A stretch of DNA of 64,000 nucleotides from Imbricaverruca yamaguchii. Lineage: Eukaryota; Arthropoda; Thecostraca; Neoverrucidae. Shown one piece after another: positions 25,200 to 36,429 of this stretch (the stretch's first letter is position 1; each line of letters starts with the position of its first letter). Below the pieces are notes generated by a model that was not told the origin of the DNA, made no database searches, and saw nothing but the letters and a program-made list of their open reading frames with translations. The stretch is taken from assembly GCA_034440575.1 (NCBI GenBank), contig JAOTOL010001316.1, positions 392,501-456,500 of the forward strand. Direction: 5' to 3'. The position numbers were made by a program, and so were the translations under genes.

Positions 25200-25870
25200 A
25201 GAGTGGGGTGAATTTGTGGAAGTTCCCTCCCCCTGAGTGGTTGGGGCCCCAATAATCGCGCCGGGTTCATACAAATTGCGTCAGGCTATCTAAATAATCC
25301 CGCTAGGGCTCACAAAATCGTGCCAGGGCCCACAAGCATCACATTGGGGGCCCGAGAAGTCATGCGTGGCCCCAAAAATTGTCACGTCCCCTAAAAGTCA
25401 CATTAGGGGCCCCTAAAGTCACGCAGTGTTCAATGAAAATGGCACGGGGCCCAAAAAAATCGCACCAGAGGCCCTAACAATCACATTTGGAGCCCAAAAT
25501 GTCGCGTAGATGCCCCTAAAAATGACGTTGGGCTGCCCAAAGCCACACACCAAGGCCCTGAAAAAAGCATTGTGGGCCAAACAAATATTTCCGGCCCCTA
25601 AAACTGATGCTATGGGTGCCAAAAATTGGATCTACACCCCCTCCCCCCACACACACACACACAAAATCACGCTGAGGCTTCAAAACGTCCGTCCGCCGGG
25701 GCCCCTGAAGATCATGCTGGGATCCAAAAGGTCTGGAAGTTGTGCCTTAGTCTCAAAGGTCGGACTGGTGTTCCTAAAACCAAGTAGGGGACTTCAAAAG
25801 TTCGCATCTGGGCCCCTGAAAATCATACTGGTGACCGAAACAAGTCGTTTCGAGATCCTTTAACATCACG
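25200..25870 (+). repeat. Degenerate GGGGCC/AAAATCACGC array 3
   Basis: Begins at CTGAGTGGTTGGGGCCCCAA followed by TAATCGCGCCGGGTTC, the leader shared with the arrays at 8283 and 40715. It continues as alternating GGGCCC and AAAATCAC blocks about every 22-28 bp. It lies in intron 2. Confidence 0.65.
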
Positions 25871-27913
25871 ATAGGTTCAAAAAGACCGGTTCAATAGCTG
25901 TTCAATAGCTGTTTAAATCTGACGTTTTTCGAAGGCACAGTAAAATATCGAAGCTGATCCTCCAAGTTGGTCGAAGCCAGCCTTCTGGTTCAGCCGCCGC
26001 GTACGTGCAGTGTCAATGGACTCGCTATCCGTCCTCAATAGACAACAATAACAAAACCAGTCGCCTTCAACGTTTAAGGGCCCTTCGTGTATTGAAGTCG
26101 TGCCAATTGCATGGGCTCCAAAGATTTCCTTTCATTCTGGGCACTGATTATGCAAAGTTAGATATCAACTAATTGCCGTAAAATGATGCAGTATCAATGC
26201 TATGCTGTAATGCACCAAAGTGTTCAATGTCCGAGAATTAAGGCCTAATATTTCAGTATGAAACCATCAGACCTGGTGTTTGATCGGTTGGATTCAACCG
26301 ACAGCGCACTGGAACTAAAATGTATGATATGAGATGAACGTGGAAATGTACCCTGGACTACGCAGATCCAGGCGAGTCTGGGATATTTGGAAATTTCCCA
26401 CCCCGTACACTCAAGGGGCTAAGTGGGCTGCTGAATGCGCTGTGCTTTAGCATAGGGCATGACGAAGTATGCAAGAAATTCGGCGCTTCAGAGGGCACAC
26501 GTGCGACCGGTGACCCTGGGATGACATGAAGGACTCCTTGGTAATCTGAATGGCCCTTGGGCCGACGAAAAGGGTCACGGGCTGATGGACTGTGTCCCCG
26601 GTCGATGAAGAGAACTCTGAGTCGACGGAGAATCCCCACGGCCAGACGTCGAAGGCCTCGAGCTGAGCCAATGTGAGGGGTTTCTGACGCAACAAAGGTC
26701 GCAAGTTGTTGAAAGAGGGGCCTACGAGCTGTCAGAGAAAGCCCTGAACTGCATAAAGTGGTCCTCTCAAACGACGGAGAGGGCATCCGGATGTCCGGAC
26801 ATCCGCCTATGGAAATAAACGTCACATCATTTATTGAATTTTCTCTTATGTGCCATATGCAACGTCATTTTCCTTTGAGAGGCCGAGGTTCAGTCTAATT
26901 ATATCCAGTTGGCAGTTCCTGAGCGGCATCTTGGCTTCGACGCAAGCCACTCCAAATGCTGACCCTTTTATTTAATGATTACTGAAATGTGTGCAGCAGC
27001 GATACGTGATGAGCGCTTTGCAGTACAATTGTAAGTAGTTAGAAACCAATGTATGTATCGACTTGTTCCTTTCTCGAAGATCATTTGCATTTAGCTGTTT
27101 TTAGTTTCATCTCATGCGATCTGCAATTTTGGGCTGAGATAGATTCAACTTCAAGTCGTGACACTTTGGGGCAGTTGACGTTTTCCCTATATCTTTGCAT
27201 GTCTTTAAAATAACAGTATGCGTGTTTATTTTCACAATCAATCTTGGCAAACGATATAAATCTTTCGAGTTTATATTGGAAACGTTGCACTGCAGTGAAG
27301 GAGTATGACAACTCAGAGCTACATACAAAGCATTTCACACAATTCGGGTTCAATTGTGAACGACACTGTTAAATGCAATCTGATGTTTCGCAAGTCAGAC
27401 ATATCTAGCATAGACACCCAAAAGTCAGAGCTGCATAGGTGCGCCCGAGGGAGGGATTCGGGCAAACCTCTCCCACTTTGCATATTGACGGCCCTGGATA
27501 AAAAAAAATGAATCGTTGAAGGCGCCCTTTGGCTGCATTCGACGAGTTATTTGACCCTTGGAGGTCATGGAAGCCCTGCATGAGCTTATGCGATTATGAC
27601 CATTATAACCGTAATATTCACTGGCGCTATTTTGATCTCATATGTGTAGGAACTGGGGGAACAAGGGTTCATGAACATAATTTGTTTCGAGATGTTGATA
27701 TAATTCTTACGGCAGGTATGTTTACCTTTTGTGAGGCATCTACAATTCTCACAAACAGCCCTACACCCCTGGCTTGAATACCTACACCGCTTACCCCATG
27801 GTGTGCTCGGGTCTTCACATTCGTGAAGCCCTATTTGTATGCCTATGCTGAGGTACAAAGTTTTCGGATGCCGACCAGTGTGCTAAGAGGCGCCACTGTG
27901 TGTCTGTTTCCAG
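25871..27913. other. Intron 2, distal part: nothing recognised
   Basis: Two kilobases without a supported gene or repeat. It ends in GTGTGTCTGTTTCCAG, the exon 3 acceptor, which has a normal pyrimidine tract. Confidence 0.4.
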
Positions 27914-28116
27914 ACTATGACACGGCCACGGAGCGCATGTGCATGCCCCGGCCACCGTCCGACCGGCAGGAGCGATGCGATGACACCAAGTACGGCCATT
28001 ACCGCAAGGTCTACCTCTGCATGTGCCACGGCGATCTCTGCAACGCATCCACTCGACCTGTGGCTGCAGCTGCCGTCGCGCTGCTCGCGCTGATCACCTC
28101 CCTGCTGCTGCGGTGA
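27914..28116 (+). CDS. Ly6/uPAR quiver-like protein, exon 3 (second half of domain and GPI signal)
   Basis: Residues 81-147 plus TGA. After TTTCCAG the exon reads DYDTATERMCMPR, then ERCDD, KVYLCMCHGDLCN. It supplies cysteines 90, 102, 116, 118 and 123, making ten in all, and ends the domain in the diagnostic C-x-C-x4-CN signature. The tail after STRP is a hydrophobic Ala/Leu segment (about 130-146), a typical GPI-attachment signal with a likely omega site near N124-S126. Family members are small extracellular GPI-linked proteins; quiver/sleepless modulates potassium channels and nicotinic receptors in Drosophila, while others act in septate junctions. Which role applies here is unknown. Confidence 0.92.
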
Positions 28117-28435
28117 CTGATGACGTCACTGTACCACATCAGCGAGACTGAATTGTCGTCGTTATGCTGCTCTGGTGACTGATGGCGTCACTGTACCACA
28201 TCAGCGGGACTGGATTGTCGTCGTTATGCTGCTCTGGTGACTGATGGCGTCACTGCATGACATCAGCGGGACTGGATTGTCGTCGTTATGCTGCTCTGGT
28301 GACTGATGGCGTCACTGCATGACATCAGCGGGACTGGATTGTCACCGCCGTGCTGTTCTGCTGTTGATGACGTCACTGAACCACATCAGCATGACTGGAT
28401 TGCCGCCACTGGGCCGCTCCGATGACCATAACATT
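28100..28435 (+). repeat. ~62-bp tandem repeat starting across the Ly6-type stop codon
   Basis: Five units with TGACTGATG starts at 28114, 28176, 28238 and 28300 (period 62) and a diverged fifth unit near 28360. Each holds a GACGTCACTG or GGCGTCACTG word and ACATCAGCGGGACTGGATTG. The first unit begins at, or a few bases before, the TGA of the gene: the last codons (CTGCTGCGG) resemble the junction GCTGCTCTGG between later units. The first and last units contain the CRE palindrome TGACGTCA (28121-28128, 28368-28375). The array would lie in the 3' UTR. I found no AATAAA close downstream. Confidence 0.9.
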
Positions 28436-28680
28436 ACTGGATCACGATAGTGGCACCGAAGATTCTACCTTGTGAATTGCAGCGTCGCCCGAGTCGATGT
28501 GATGGCCGCCGCGGTGACTTCGTGGAGTGGTTGAGTAGTAGAATGACGATGTGGTGGAGTGATGACGCGACGATGTGGTGTAGTGGTGGAGTGATGGCTC
28601 GGTGATGTTGTACAGCTTTGGCATGCTGTGATAAGGGTCTCCGCTCCACATATAGCAGCAGACGGGAACAGAGCCAGCGG
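28436..28680 (+). repeat. Short GTGGTGGAGTGATGA-type degenerate repeat
   Basis: Between about 28515 and 28610 variants of GTGGTGGAGTGATG recur five or six times. This is probably a decayed microsatellite in the 3' flank of the Ly6-type gene. Confidence 0.6.
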
Positions 28681-28935
28681 TGGATCCAGAAGTTGTCATG
28701 GGGGAATTTCGTCTCTAGACGGACGCCATTTCTTCGGAGGGGGGTGGGGTGGGCGCCTCTAGCAGAGAAATCCTAGCGCGTTGCACTCAAGCACAATGAA
28801 AGGGTTCCCTTTTCTCTCAGAGAAAAGGGCACCCTTTCTGCTTCTGACTAAAGGATTCGAGGGGCGTGTACTCGAACCTTCACGGAGGGGCGTTTTTTTC
28901 CGGTCGTAGAGGCGCCAATTTCCATGGGAAACGAT
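28681..28935. repeat. GGATCCAG-containing dispersed repeat, copy 1
   Basis: GTGGATCCAGAAGTTGTCAT and a downstream GGCGCCTCTAG/GGGCACC series resemble 32270-32540 (GCGGATCCAGGAATGGTCAT, then GGCGCCTCTGG). It includes an 11-bp inverted repeat around 28807-28829. The family is unassigned. Confidence 0.45.
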
Positions 28936-29110
28936 GTCGACAATGCTCCCCCTCCCCCCTTGTATCAGCCTGTGAGCATAGCAGCGTTCCTTGTATTGCA
29001 GGATTCTGTGAATGTTGTAAAATGTTGCGGGGTTTGAACGTCGGTCGATGCAGGTGACCATCACGCGTAATGTACTTATCCGGTTAGCTATGACTACGAA
29101 ATGGTATTGG

Positions 29111-29890
29111 CCAGTCCCGTCTCGGGGGTCTTCAACCGCCCCTCAGGTTTTTCGCGGATAGCGGACGAACGGCACGTGGCAGCGCGCCAAATTTTGGCAT
29201 ACCTTTTTCCACATCAATTTGGCATGCTGTTTATAAATTTTGAAGTCAGGTCATCTAGGGTCAATGAGGTAGACAGGGTCAAGTGAGATCACCTCCAAAA
29301 AAGTGCAACTGGTCGTCACGCTTTAACGGATGCAGATGTTTTAATGAAACTTTCAGTGTTTGCTTATCTTTAGGGATGCAACAAAACGTACGAGTGGATT
29401 TTTTTCCCGTTTTTTACAACATATAAATTTTGCATAGTTGCCAATTGCAGTTCAAATAGAAGATTCTGGCTAAAGTAAGCATTTTTATTGGGGAAAGTTG
29501 ACTTTCAACAACGTTTTTCGGTCTGCTCTACCCATTTGAAAAGGAAAATTAATGAAAACATGAAAACTAAAAATTTTGAAATTTCAACAAACAAAAAATT
29601 ATTTTTGTCGGGTAAAAAAATTGTATGGCCATGGTTCATTTCGCTCTCCTTTTCTTATTCCAAATAAATTGTGTTTTTTCATATAATGTAAGTCGTGAAA
29701 ATTTAGCCCCCTGGTGACGTCACTTTTGGGGGGAAATTGTTTTCGGGGTGGATCAGGACTCTACTCGTCGAGCGCTTTCCGAGCACACCTCTTTCGTTTT
29801 TGTGCGATGCTTAGTTTGGATTTTATAGGGGGGTCTTCAACCCTCCGAGACTGGGTGTGAGGATCTGACCGGAGAGACGGCGCAGGTTAA
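29111..29890 (+). mobile_element. TTAA-type MITE family 1, copy D
   Basis: About 776 bp with the family's internal order: GTCTTCAACC, TTTTTCGCGGATAG, ATTTTGAAGTCAGGTCATC, GATTCTGGCTAAAGTAAGC, TGACGTCA (29715-29722), TCGTCGAGCGCTTTCCGA and GATCTGACCGGAGAGACGG. The 3' end is intact (GAGACGGCGCAGG then TTAA at 29887-29890). At the 5' end the TTAA is lost and the terminus reads CCAGTCCCGTCTC. Confidence 0.82.
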
Positions 29891-31125
29891 GTCGAATCAC
29901 TTATGTTTAATTTAAAGATGCTCAAAAATAGAAGTGAAATATGGATATTGTCTGCGATATGAAAGCACGCTTCGCAGCATAGGTGGATTATTACATTATT
30001 TCAGGAGTGCATGTGCACTCCTGAAACCTTCCGAGCACTCCTGAACTTTAACCTAGAATCATATGGGAAAGAACCACTGAAACTATTCAGTGTCTGTTGT
30101 AATCAATGGAAAAGAGCCCCTGAAATGCATACAATTTCCCACGAATGCTTCTTAGTGAAGGGAGTGAGATCGGCTCTGTTACATCACGGTAGGAAATTAA
30201 TTAGGGAAGAGTCAAGGAGCCTCAGAATGGGAACTTCCAGACATTCGGATGGAGGGAATGTGAAGGGCAGTTATGACCTGGAAAACAATGAAATAAAAAT
30301 TCAACAATGGGCATAGACTTCCTGAAGACTACCCAATACAACACTCCTGACAATCTTTGAGAAGAGGAAAGGGACGCGCACCAGTTGTCACTGGCTCGTG
30401 ATCCGCAAGTACAAATTAAAAGGATCGAAGTAGAACATCATGGGACCGATATTATGAAAATACTCGTCCTCGCCCCATAGTCCTGAATCGCGGTGCTTCA
30501 CTACTCGTGGTGCTGAGCAGCGATTCTCTTAAGGGGGATCCGACCAAAAGAGAACCCACGAAGCAATGCGTCCGGCCCGAGGCGCGCCGAAAATTCTCGA
30601 TTTTGTGCGGTGAAAATATCAAAATTATCCATTTTATCTAGTGTATTTTTCGTTCCCATTGGGTCGCCCCCTTTCACTTTTCACTGCGTCCATGGTGCTG
30701 AGCAGCGGTCCAATATAAAGCAGGCAATATCAAGCGCTATTGCAAGGCACGCCAGCGGTGGGGGGAAGTGTGAGGCACAGCAGGCACAGCTTGAGGCAGG
30801 CCAGCTGCCCTCACCTGTAGTGGGTAGCTACTCTCACGCTGTGGGTACAGCTGGGGCACTGACGTTGCAACCCGTGCGAGCAGGTAAAAACAGTGACAGG
30901 CTTTAGGCTTGTTGGCTGCTCAAGCTTATGAACCACTTTAAATTTGTATTCATCTGAAGAATTTCGTCCATGAGTCAAGCTTCATGAAGAGGATAAATTT
31001 ATGAGTACCTCATTACTAGGTCTGGATTTAGGAATCAAGACTCAGTCCTTAATCCATTAGTGTCGAATGACTGGGCACTTAAGCTGCTATTGGCGGCTCT
31101 GGGTTGTTGAATTAGTACGCTCAGG
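29891..31125. other. No recognisable feature
   Basis: Short ORFs at 30011-30316 and 30610-30906 have no motif or splice support. A small GGCACAGCAGGCACAGCTTG repeat lies near 30773-30810. Confidence 0.4.
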
Positions 31126-31965
31126 TTAATGTTAAGCATCTGGCTTAACTGTAGGGGTGTTCCATGTCGCTGCCAATCGACTGTTGGGAAGGGAGGACCT
31201 GTGCTGCTGTTATGCTTCTATGGGGGTCCAACTGGGCGTTTATGTCATTGCTATAGGGATCAAGAGCCGTTGCTCAACTTCGACCGCGGTGCCTTATATA
31301 TTTTGAGATCGCCGGATCGACTGTTGGAGTCCTGGATTATTTTGCTTCTAACACCTGGCTGTTGCTGAGGCATCCGTGCTAGTGTTGGGAGTTCCAGGTC
31401 ATTGGGGAAACACCTGGCCACGGCTGAAACCCGGGTTGATTTTGGAAGCCCAGGAGTTCATTGGACGCTAATTATTTTGGAAGCGGGGAGAGGTTCCTGG
31501 ACCGTGGTGAGGCCTCCGAGCCGCTGTTAGGATGACCGGGCTGTCGTTGAGTCTCTGGGCTCTTGGAATGGTTCTCTCTGACTGCTGATGGGCTCTTGGA
31601 TTACTTTTGTGTTCATCATGCACTTGGTGAACCATAGCTGGGGCTTCAGACCCCTGGGTTCGGATCCCTGGGATGTTGCTAGGAGCCCAGGACACTGGTG
31701 GACGCTCGGGACATTGGCTGGGTCCGGAGCCACCGCATAGTCAAAAGAGCAGCATGGCTCCCCAGATTATCCCTGGACTGAAAGGTACTTTTGGGGTTCC
31801 GGGCGCTACTGGAGCCTCCGAGTTGTTGGAAACTTCGGTTCACGGCCTGATGTGTAGGCTAATATTGGAGGTCAAATTACTGTAGGGGCCACAGATTAGT
31901 GCTGTCTAGTTGCTCTGAGCTGCTGTCAGCCTTCAAATCGATGTCAGGAACCAAGGTGTGACAAA
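31126..31965. repeat. Low-grade degenerate repeat rich in TTGGGA/CTGTTGGAG words
   Basis: Short words such as GCTGTTGGAG, TTTTGGAAGC and CTGGG recur irregularly about every 25-30 bp. This looks like a strongly decayed tandem array. Short ORFs across it are not credible genes. Confidence 0.4.
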
Positions 31966-32269
31966 GTGTGGTATTGAATAGCAAACTGCGACAGTGAAAA
32001 CAAAATCAATACAGGATGTTTTAGCTCAGCTTGAGTCCACGCTAGCTACCACCAGCCCTTATGGGTAATTTTGCGGCAGGAATGACAGGCCATGAACGAG
32101 TCAGCAGCCCTGTCATCGGTATCAAGGCGTTGTTTCCACACTAAACACTTCCAGTAACGCAAATGAGACATTATATTTTAGCTAATATCCGATGAATTTC
32201 CCACAAGGTATAGCGATTTTGGATCCGCGTGAAACCTGTTTGGTAATGTTCACAGAGCGGGGGTGGATC

Positions 32270-32545
32270 AGGAGCGGATCCAGGAATGGTCATAGTGTCG
32301 CTGCGAAGGTAGGTGTAGGGGCGTCTTCGCTTTTCTAGAGGCGCCTCTGGCTCAAGATTTCAAGGGGAAGGTCCACTCGAGTCTTCCCGTAGAGCTCCTT
32401 TCGTTCCAAGTGGTACCCTTCTCCTCAGAGAGGCGCCTATGGTCGAAAAAAAGTCGAAGAGATGCACTTAATCCTTCTCAGAGGGGCACCTTTCCTTCCA
32501 AGGGGACGACGTTTTCAGAGCGACGCCTCTGACTGAAAAATAATA
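32270..32545. repeat. GGATCCAG-containing dispersed repeat, copy 2
   Basis: Shares the GCGGATCCAGGAATGGTCAT start and a series of GAGGCGCCTCTG/GGGCACC words with 28681-28935. Boundaries are approximate and there is no coding potential. Confidence 0.45.
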
Positions 32546-33029
32546 CAGTAGGTTTACTCGAGCTTTCCCAGCTTTAGGACACGATTATGCGTTGAAGATT
32601 TATAGTTCACGAAGAGAAAACCTTGATGCCAGCACCGCGTATTCCTCAGCGATCGGCGGTAACCAGACTGGCCCCGGCACAGCCCACACCCTCCCAGGTC
32701 AACTCGACACCGCTCCCGCGCTTCCAACACCCCTGATCGCTGATTGGTCCATTCCGCACACGCCCCACCACGCCACGTATGCGACCGACCCCTTCCGGTC
32801 ACGAGATCGCCGCACTGGATGACTCATCTGCCGGCATACTAGGGCTAGTACCAGTGCCACCTCACATGCAATCTCACTACAAGATTAGAGGGGAAAATGC
32901 CTTTCCGAAAATGCGCCAAAATGGTGCCTGTTCTTGGAAATCTAGAAGGCGTTCTCGGTGCTATCAGAAGCGGTACCTCCAATCACTAACAGGTCGTATT
33001 CGTATTCATAAAGGCCCTCGAATTGTCAA

Positions 33030-33545
33030 ATTCCCAAAAGCTCTGCAGCTCCCACCTGAATCCTCGCACGCAAGCGAAACTCATTTTTTCAGAATCTCCT
33101 CAAGACCTTCAAGTGCAATTGAACTACATGTACAAGTGTTCCCAATGCAGCCGAAAGTGTCCATGAGACATCAAGAAGCTCCTCAGCTCTATTGGGCCCC
33201 TCCAGCTGTAAGAAGTCCCTCCAGCTCGGAGAGGAATCTCCAACTTCGAGGGGATCTTCTAGGTTTCCAAAGGACTCCTTCAGTTTCAAGGATGCATTCC
33301 AGCTCGAAGGAACCACTCCTGTTCCCACCTGGTTATTTGGCTCTCGGGACTGCTTCAGTTCTCAGGAACCTCTCAAATTCTCCAAATTTTCAGAGGCTCT
33401 CAATCTCCCAGGGCCGCCCACCCATCTGTCTGTTAAGGCTCCTCAAGCTCACAGAGATCCCTCAAGCTTTCAACATCCCAGGGTCCATCTCCCAGGACTC
33501 TAAACTCCAAGCGCCATTCCTCTTTCAGAAGGGAATTCCTGCATA
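33030..33545. repeat. Degenerate CTCCAGCT/CTCAAG repeat within a long open frame
   Basis: A 255-codon frame (32779-33546) overlaps this stretch, but its second half consists of CTCCAGCTCGGAG- and CTTTCAA-like words recurring about every 24 bp. The resulting Ser/Pro/Leu-rich protein looks like a translated tandem repeat. No splice, domain or start evidence supports a gene. Confidence 0.45.
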
Positions 33546-33669
33546 GCCCGACACTGTGTGCGGTCGGCACCACCCCGGCTCAGTGTCACACTCCTTCAGT
33601 TCAGCTGATCGCCACAATGGACAAGTTTCATGCCGGGACAGACCGCAGTGTCACTAGTGATGTTTAATT

Positions 33670-34685
33670 TTAACCCACGCACGCCCGGGGGCACACATCT
33701 GCCCCCACCCCCACCCCACCCTGCGGTTTTTCCTAATTGTCCGCGATACTAATAGAGTTAGCAAGGCCAAACCTCGCATGACTGTTCATTGGTATTTTCC
33801 GCATATCCTCGTGCGTTTTTAATCCTGGGTCATCTTAGGTCAGGTCACCAGGTCAGGCGAAGTGACCCAACTGCACTCGGAGTTCTAGGTGGTATAACTT
33901 CCACAATAATTGGGCGATTGATTTCAAACTTACAACACGTCATGATCTCATCCGGGACCATGATATGTATGTCGTTTTTTTGTAGCATTGACCTTAGGCC
34001 AGGTTGCGGCCGTGGCTTCCCCATTATAGGGCTATGTGAAAATATACAAATGTTTCCTGGTTACATATTTGCTCTCGGAATGATCTCACAACGGTTGTGG
34101 CATGTAGTTGGAAGCTATGCTCAATGTTACCACTGAAATTTTTCCTCAGTGACCTCACCAAGGTCATCTGAGGTTACCTAGATCACTACACATTTCTGCG
34201 CATTGTATCGCACTGCATTGAGCTAGAAGGCTGAAATTGCCGTCATTGTGCTTGTATTGCCAAGACGTGTCGATGGATACATTGCATGCCCTCACTAGGC
34301 TACTTCATGGCCTTGACCTGAGGTCGTAGTTTCGGTTGACCTGACCTTAAATCACCGCCTATTGTCGATAGCACATTTCAAGGACTGTCGAATAGCGTTC
34401 GCCGTTTGGTTTTATCTGTTGCAGGTCCTGAGATATGTGTCAATATCTGAGAGTCCCATCCGATCTGGTCGAATTTGACCTATGATGACCCATTGACCTG
34501 AATATTGACCTGAGCGAAAAAAAATGACCGAAACACTCTCGATAGAGCCTGTCACCAGCTAGCCAACGCCGTGTTCCGTTTGTCGATAGATAGCATAGTT
34601 CTAGAGATCTTAGGGGAGACAGACATCTGTCCCCCTCCCCCGGACATGCGAGGTTGACGGCGACCACCGGACCTGCGAGTGTTAA
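33670..34685 (+). mobile_element. TTAA-flanked MITE family 2, copy F
   Basis: A 1008-bp element (33674-34681) between TTAA at 33670-33673 and 34682-34685. It begins CCCACGCACGCCCGGGGG and has G/C-rich subterminal inverted segments with ACATCTGCCCCC at the left and AGACATCTGTCCCCC at the right. A second copy lies on the opposite strand at 47449-48430. It is non-coding and crowded with AGGTCA/TGACCT words. Its layout resembles family 1 (CC-rich end, GGTTTTTCC, CCGCGATA, GGGTCATC), so the families may be distant relatives. Confidence 0.78.
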
Positions 34686-35700
34686 AGACGATGGTGGCAT
34701 ACTTTTTAATCTCTAAATTATACAAATATTTCAATGAAGTCGAAGTTATACAAATATTTCAATAAGATTTCCTCGCATTGTGCTTGGTCAAAATATATTG
34801 GATGTCGCATATGTAGAGCCATGCAGGGTCAAGGAGCCATGCAGCCTTGTCAGGTCAGAGGTCGTGTCAACCCTATGGCAAATTAACCGTTGGGTCCAAA
34901 ACTGATTTTATCGGACCATATTTTGATATATCTTCGGAATTAATCGGGCGTCAATGCTTCTAATGCCATCGTTGGACTATCTACGTTATTGGCGTTCCAG
35001 CTATGTGTCTTTTATGCACATTTCGTCATGTGAACTTCTTGACCTGACATGACCTCTGACGTGAGAAGGTTGCATGCCTCCTTGACCATTGAAATTTCGC
35101 TTCAGATTTGAAGCGTCATTCACTTGCTTTCTTCCAGTACGACTTGAGCATGTCAGCTAATGGCAGTCGCATGCTCCACCCACACATATAGGTCAAAGTC
35201 CAATATCGAACTGGAACTCGTTGACCTCTGGAGGTCACATCTTTCGATGCCCGAGAAACGGTGTGAGTTGTCGACGTGTGCTACGCATTACATACGCTTG
35301 TGGCGATTTTGAGAAAAATCGAAGGGGTCGCGGTTTCAAGTCCCCCGTGGTCCCATGGGAATGTGTGGGAGGCATCGCGGTGGGGAATAAGATTATATAA
35401 TTGGTCATACCTAATTAACCGTTCGTGCCACGGGATAACTGCGAGCAGTTTTGGAATCAGCGTGTCATTGCGGATCGAATGGTCTATATAACGTTGATAT
35501 TCCGGCATTAATAAATGGTTGACCTACTTTGACCTCTGGAGGTCACACCACTCGATGCCCCGTGAAATACGTCTGCATGGTTGATTAGGAACCTTGGGAC
35601 TAACGTGTCACCGAGTTTGGGCGAAATCGAAGGGGTCGTCTATATGTGCTGAATATCAATGTCGAACTCCTGCGAACTTCATGGACGTAAAACCAGCCAA
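34686..35700. other. TGACCT/AGGTCA-rich spacer with an internal duplication
   Basis: No gene is seen. The words TTGACCTCTGGAGGTCACA and CTCGATGCCC or TTCGATGCCC occur at about 35220 and again at about 35527, roughly 300 bp apart, suggesting a diverged duplication. ATTATACAAATATTTCAATRA is also repeated (34714 and 34745). Confidence 0.5.
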
Positions 35701-36425
35701 CGTCGCAATGTTTTCTCGAACAGAAGTATCTTTCCACTGGCCTCTAGGTTGCAGCGATTTGGTGGGGCTGATGCTAAGCATATCTTACAGATATCTCCCA
35801 CTGATCAACCCACTTTTATGTCTTCCAAGAATAGGTGAATATAGCGAGATTCATCACCACTGTTATTTATTACCACCAGCTTGATGCCCTAAGCAAAGCT
35901 TAAGCGATCATTTCTCAGTCCTATGACAATAATTTCGAGAAGGTGACAACATTAGTTTTCTGATCCCCATCTTAAGAATTTGTTATTTTTTTTTACATTT
36001 GGTGCTGGCTGCAAGGCACCTGTCACACAAGCCAAACTAACAAATTCTCCGCGAATAAATGCACAAGAACAAACCTTGAACAACAATAGATAATTGTCAA
36101 TGCAGCAATGCATAAATCGAAATGCAACAATGACAATACATGCATAATGCAAAACATTCAAATTCCACGCCATCCCGCCCATGGTTTCAATGTGCTGTAC
36201 AGTGCTCTAAATGATATTGATAATGTATGGATGGATTTCGATCGCTATTTTGTCAAAAGGGACCTTTCGAAATGAAATAATTAGTGATCAAATTAATTAT
36301 CCTGTGGAGGGGCCTAATTTGACACTATCTTTCCTGATTCGTCGAATTTCAACCGTAACTCCCCCACCCACTTCTACGGTTATATTTTGGTATCCCTCGA
36401 TAAATCAACTCACGCTGTTAAAATT
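35701..36425. other. No recognisable feature
   Basis: AT-rich DNA with no gene, RNA or repeat that I can support. Confidence 0.4.
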
Positions 36426-36429
36426 ACAC

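Noticed and set aside
24599..25270. Three overlapping Cys-rich repeat proteins of 153-223 residues on the - strand
   Set aside because: All three frames of one 23-bp minisatellite are open; the pattern follows the DNA repeat and not selection on protein.
32779..33546. 255-codon ORF as a gene
   Set aside because: Its second half translates a degenerate ~24-bp repeat; there is no domain, start context or splice evidence.
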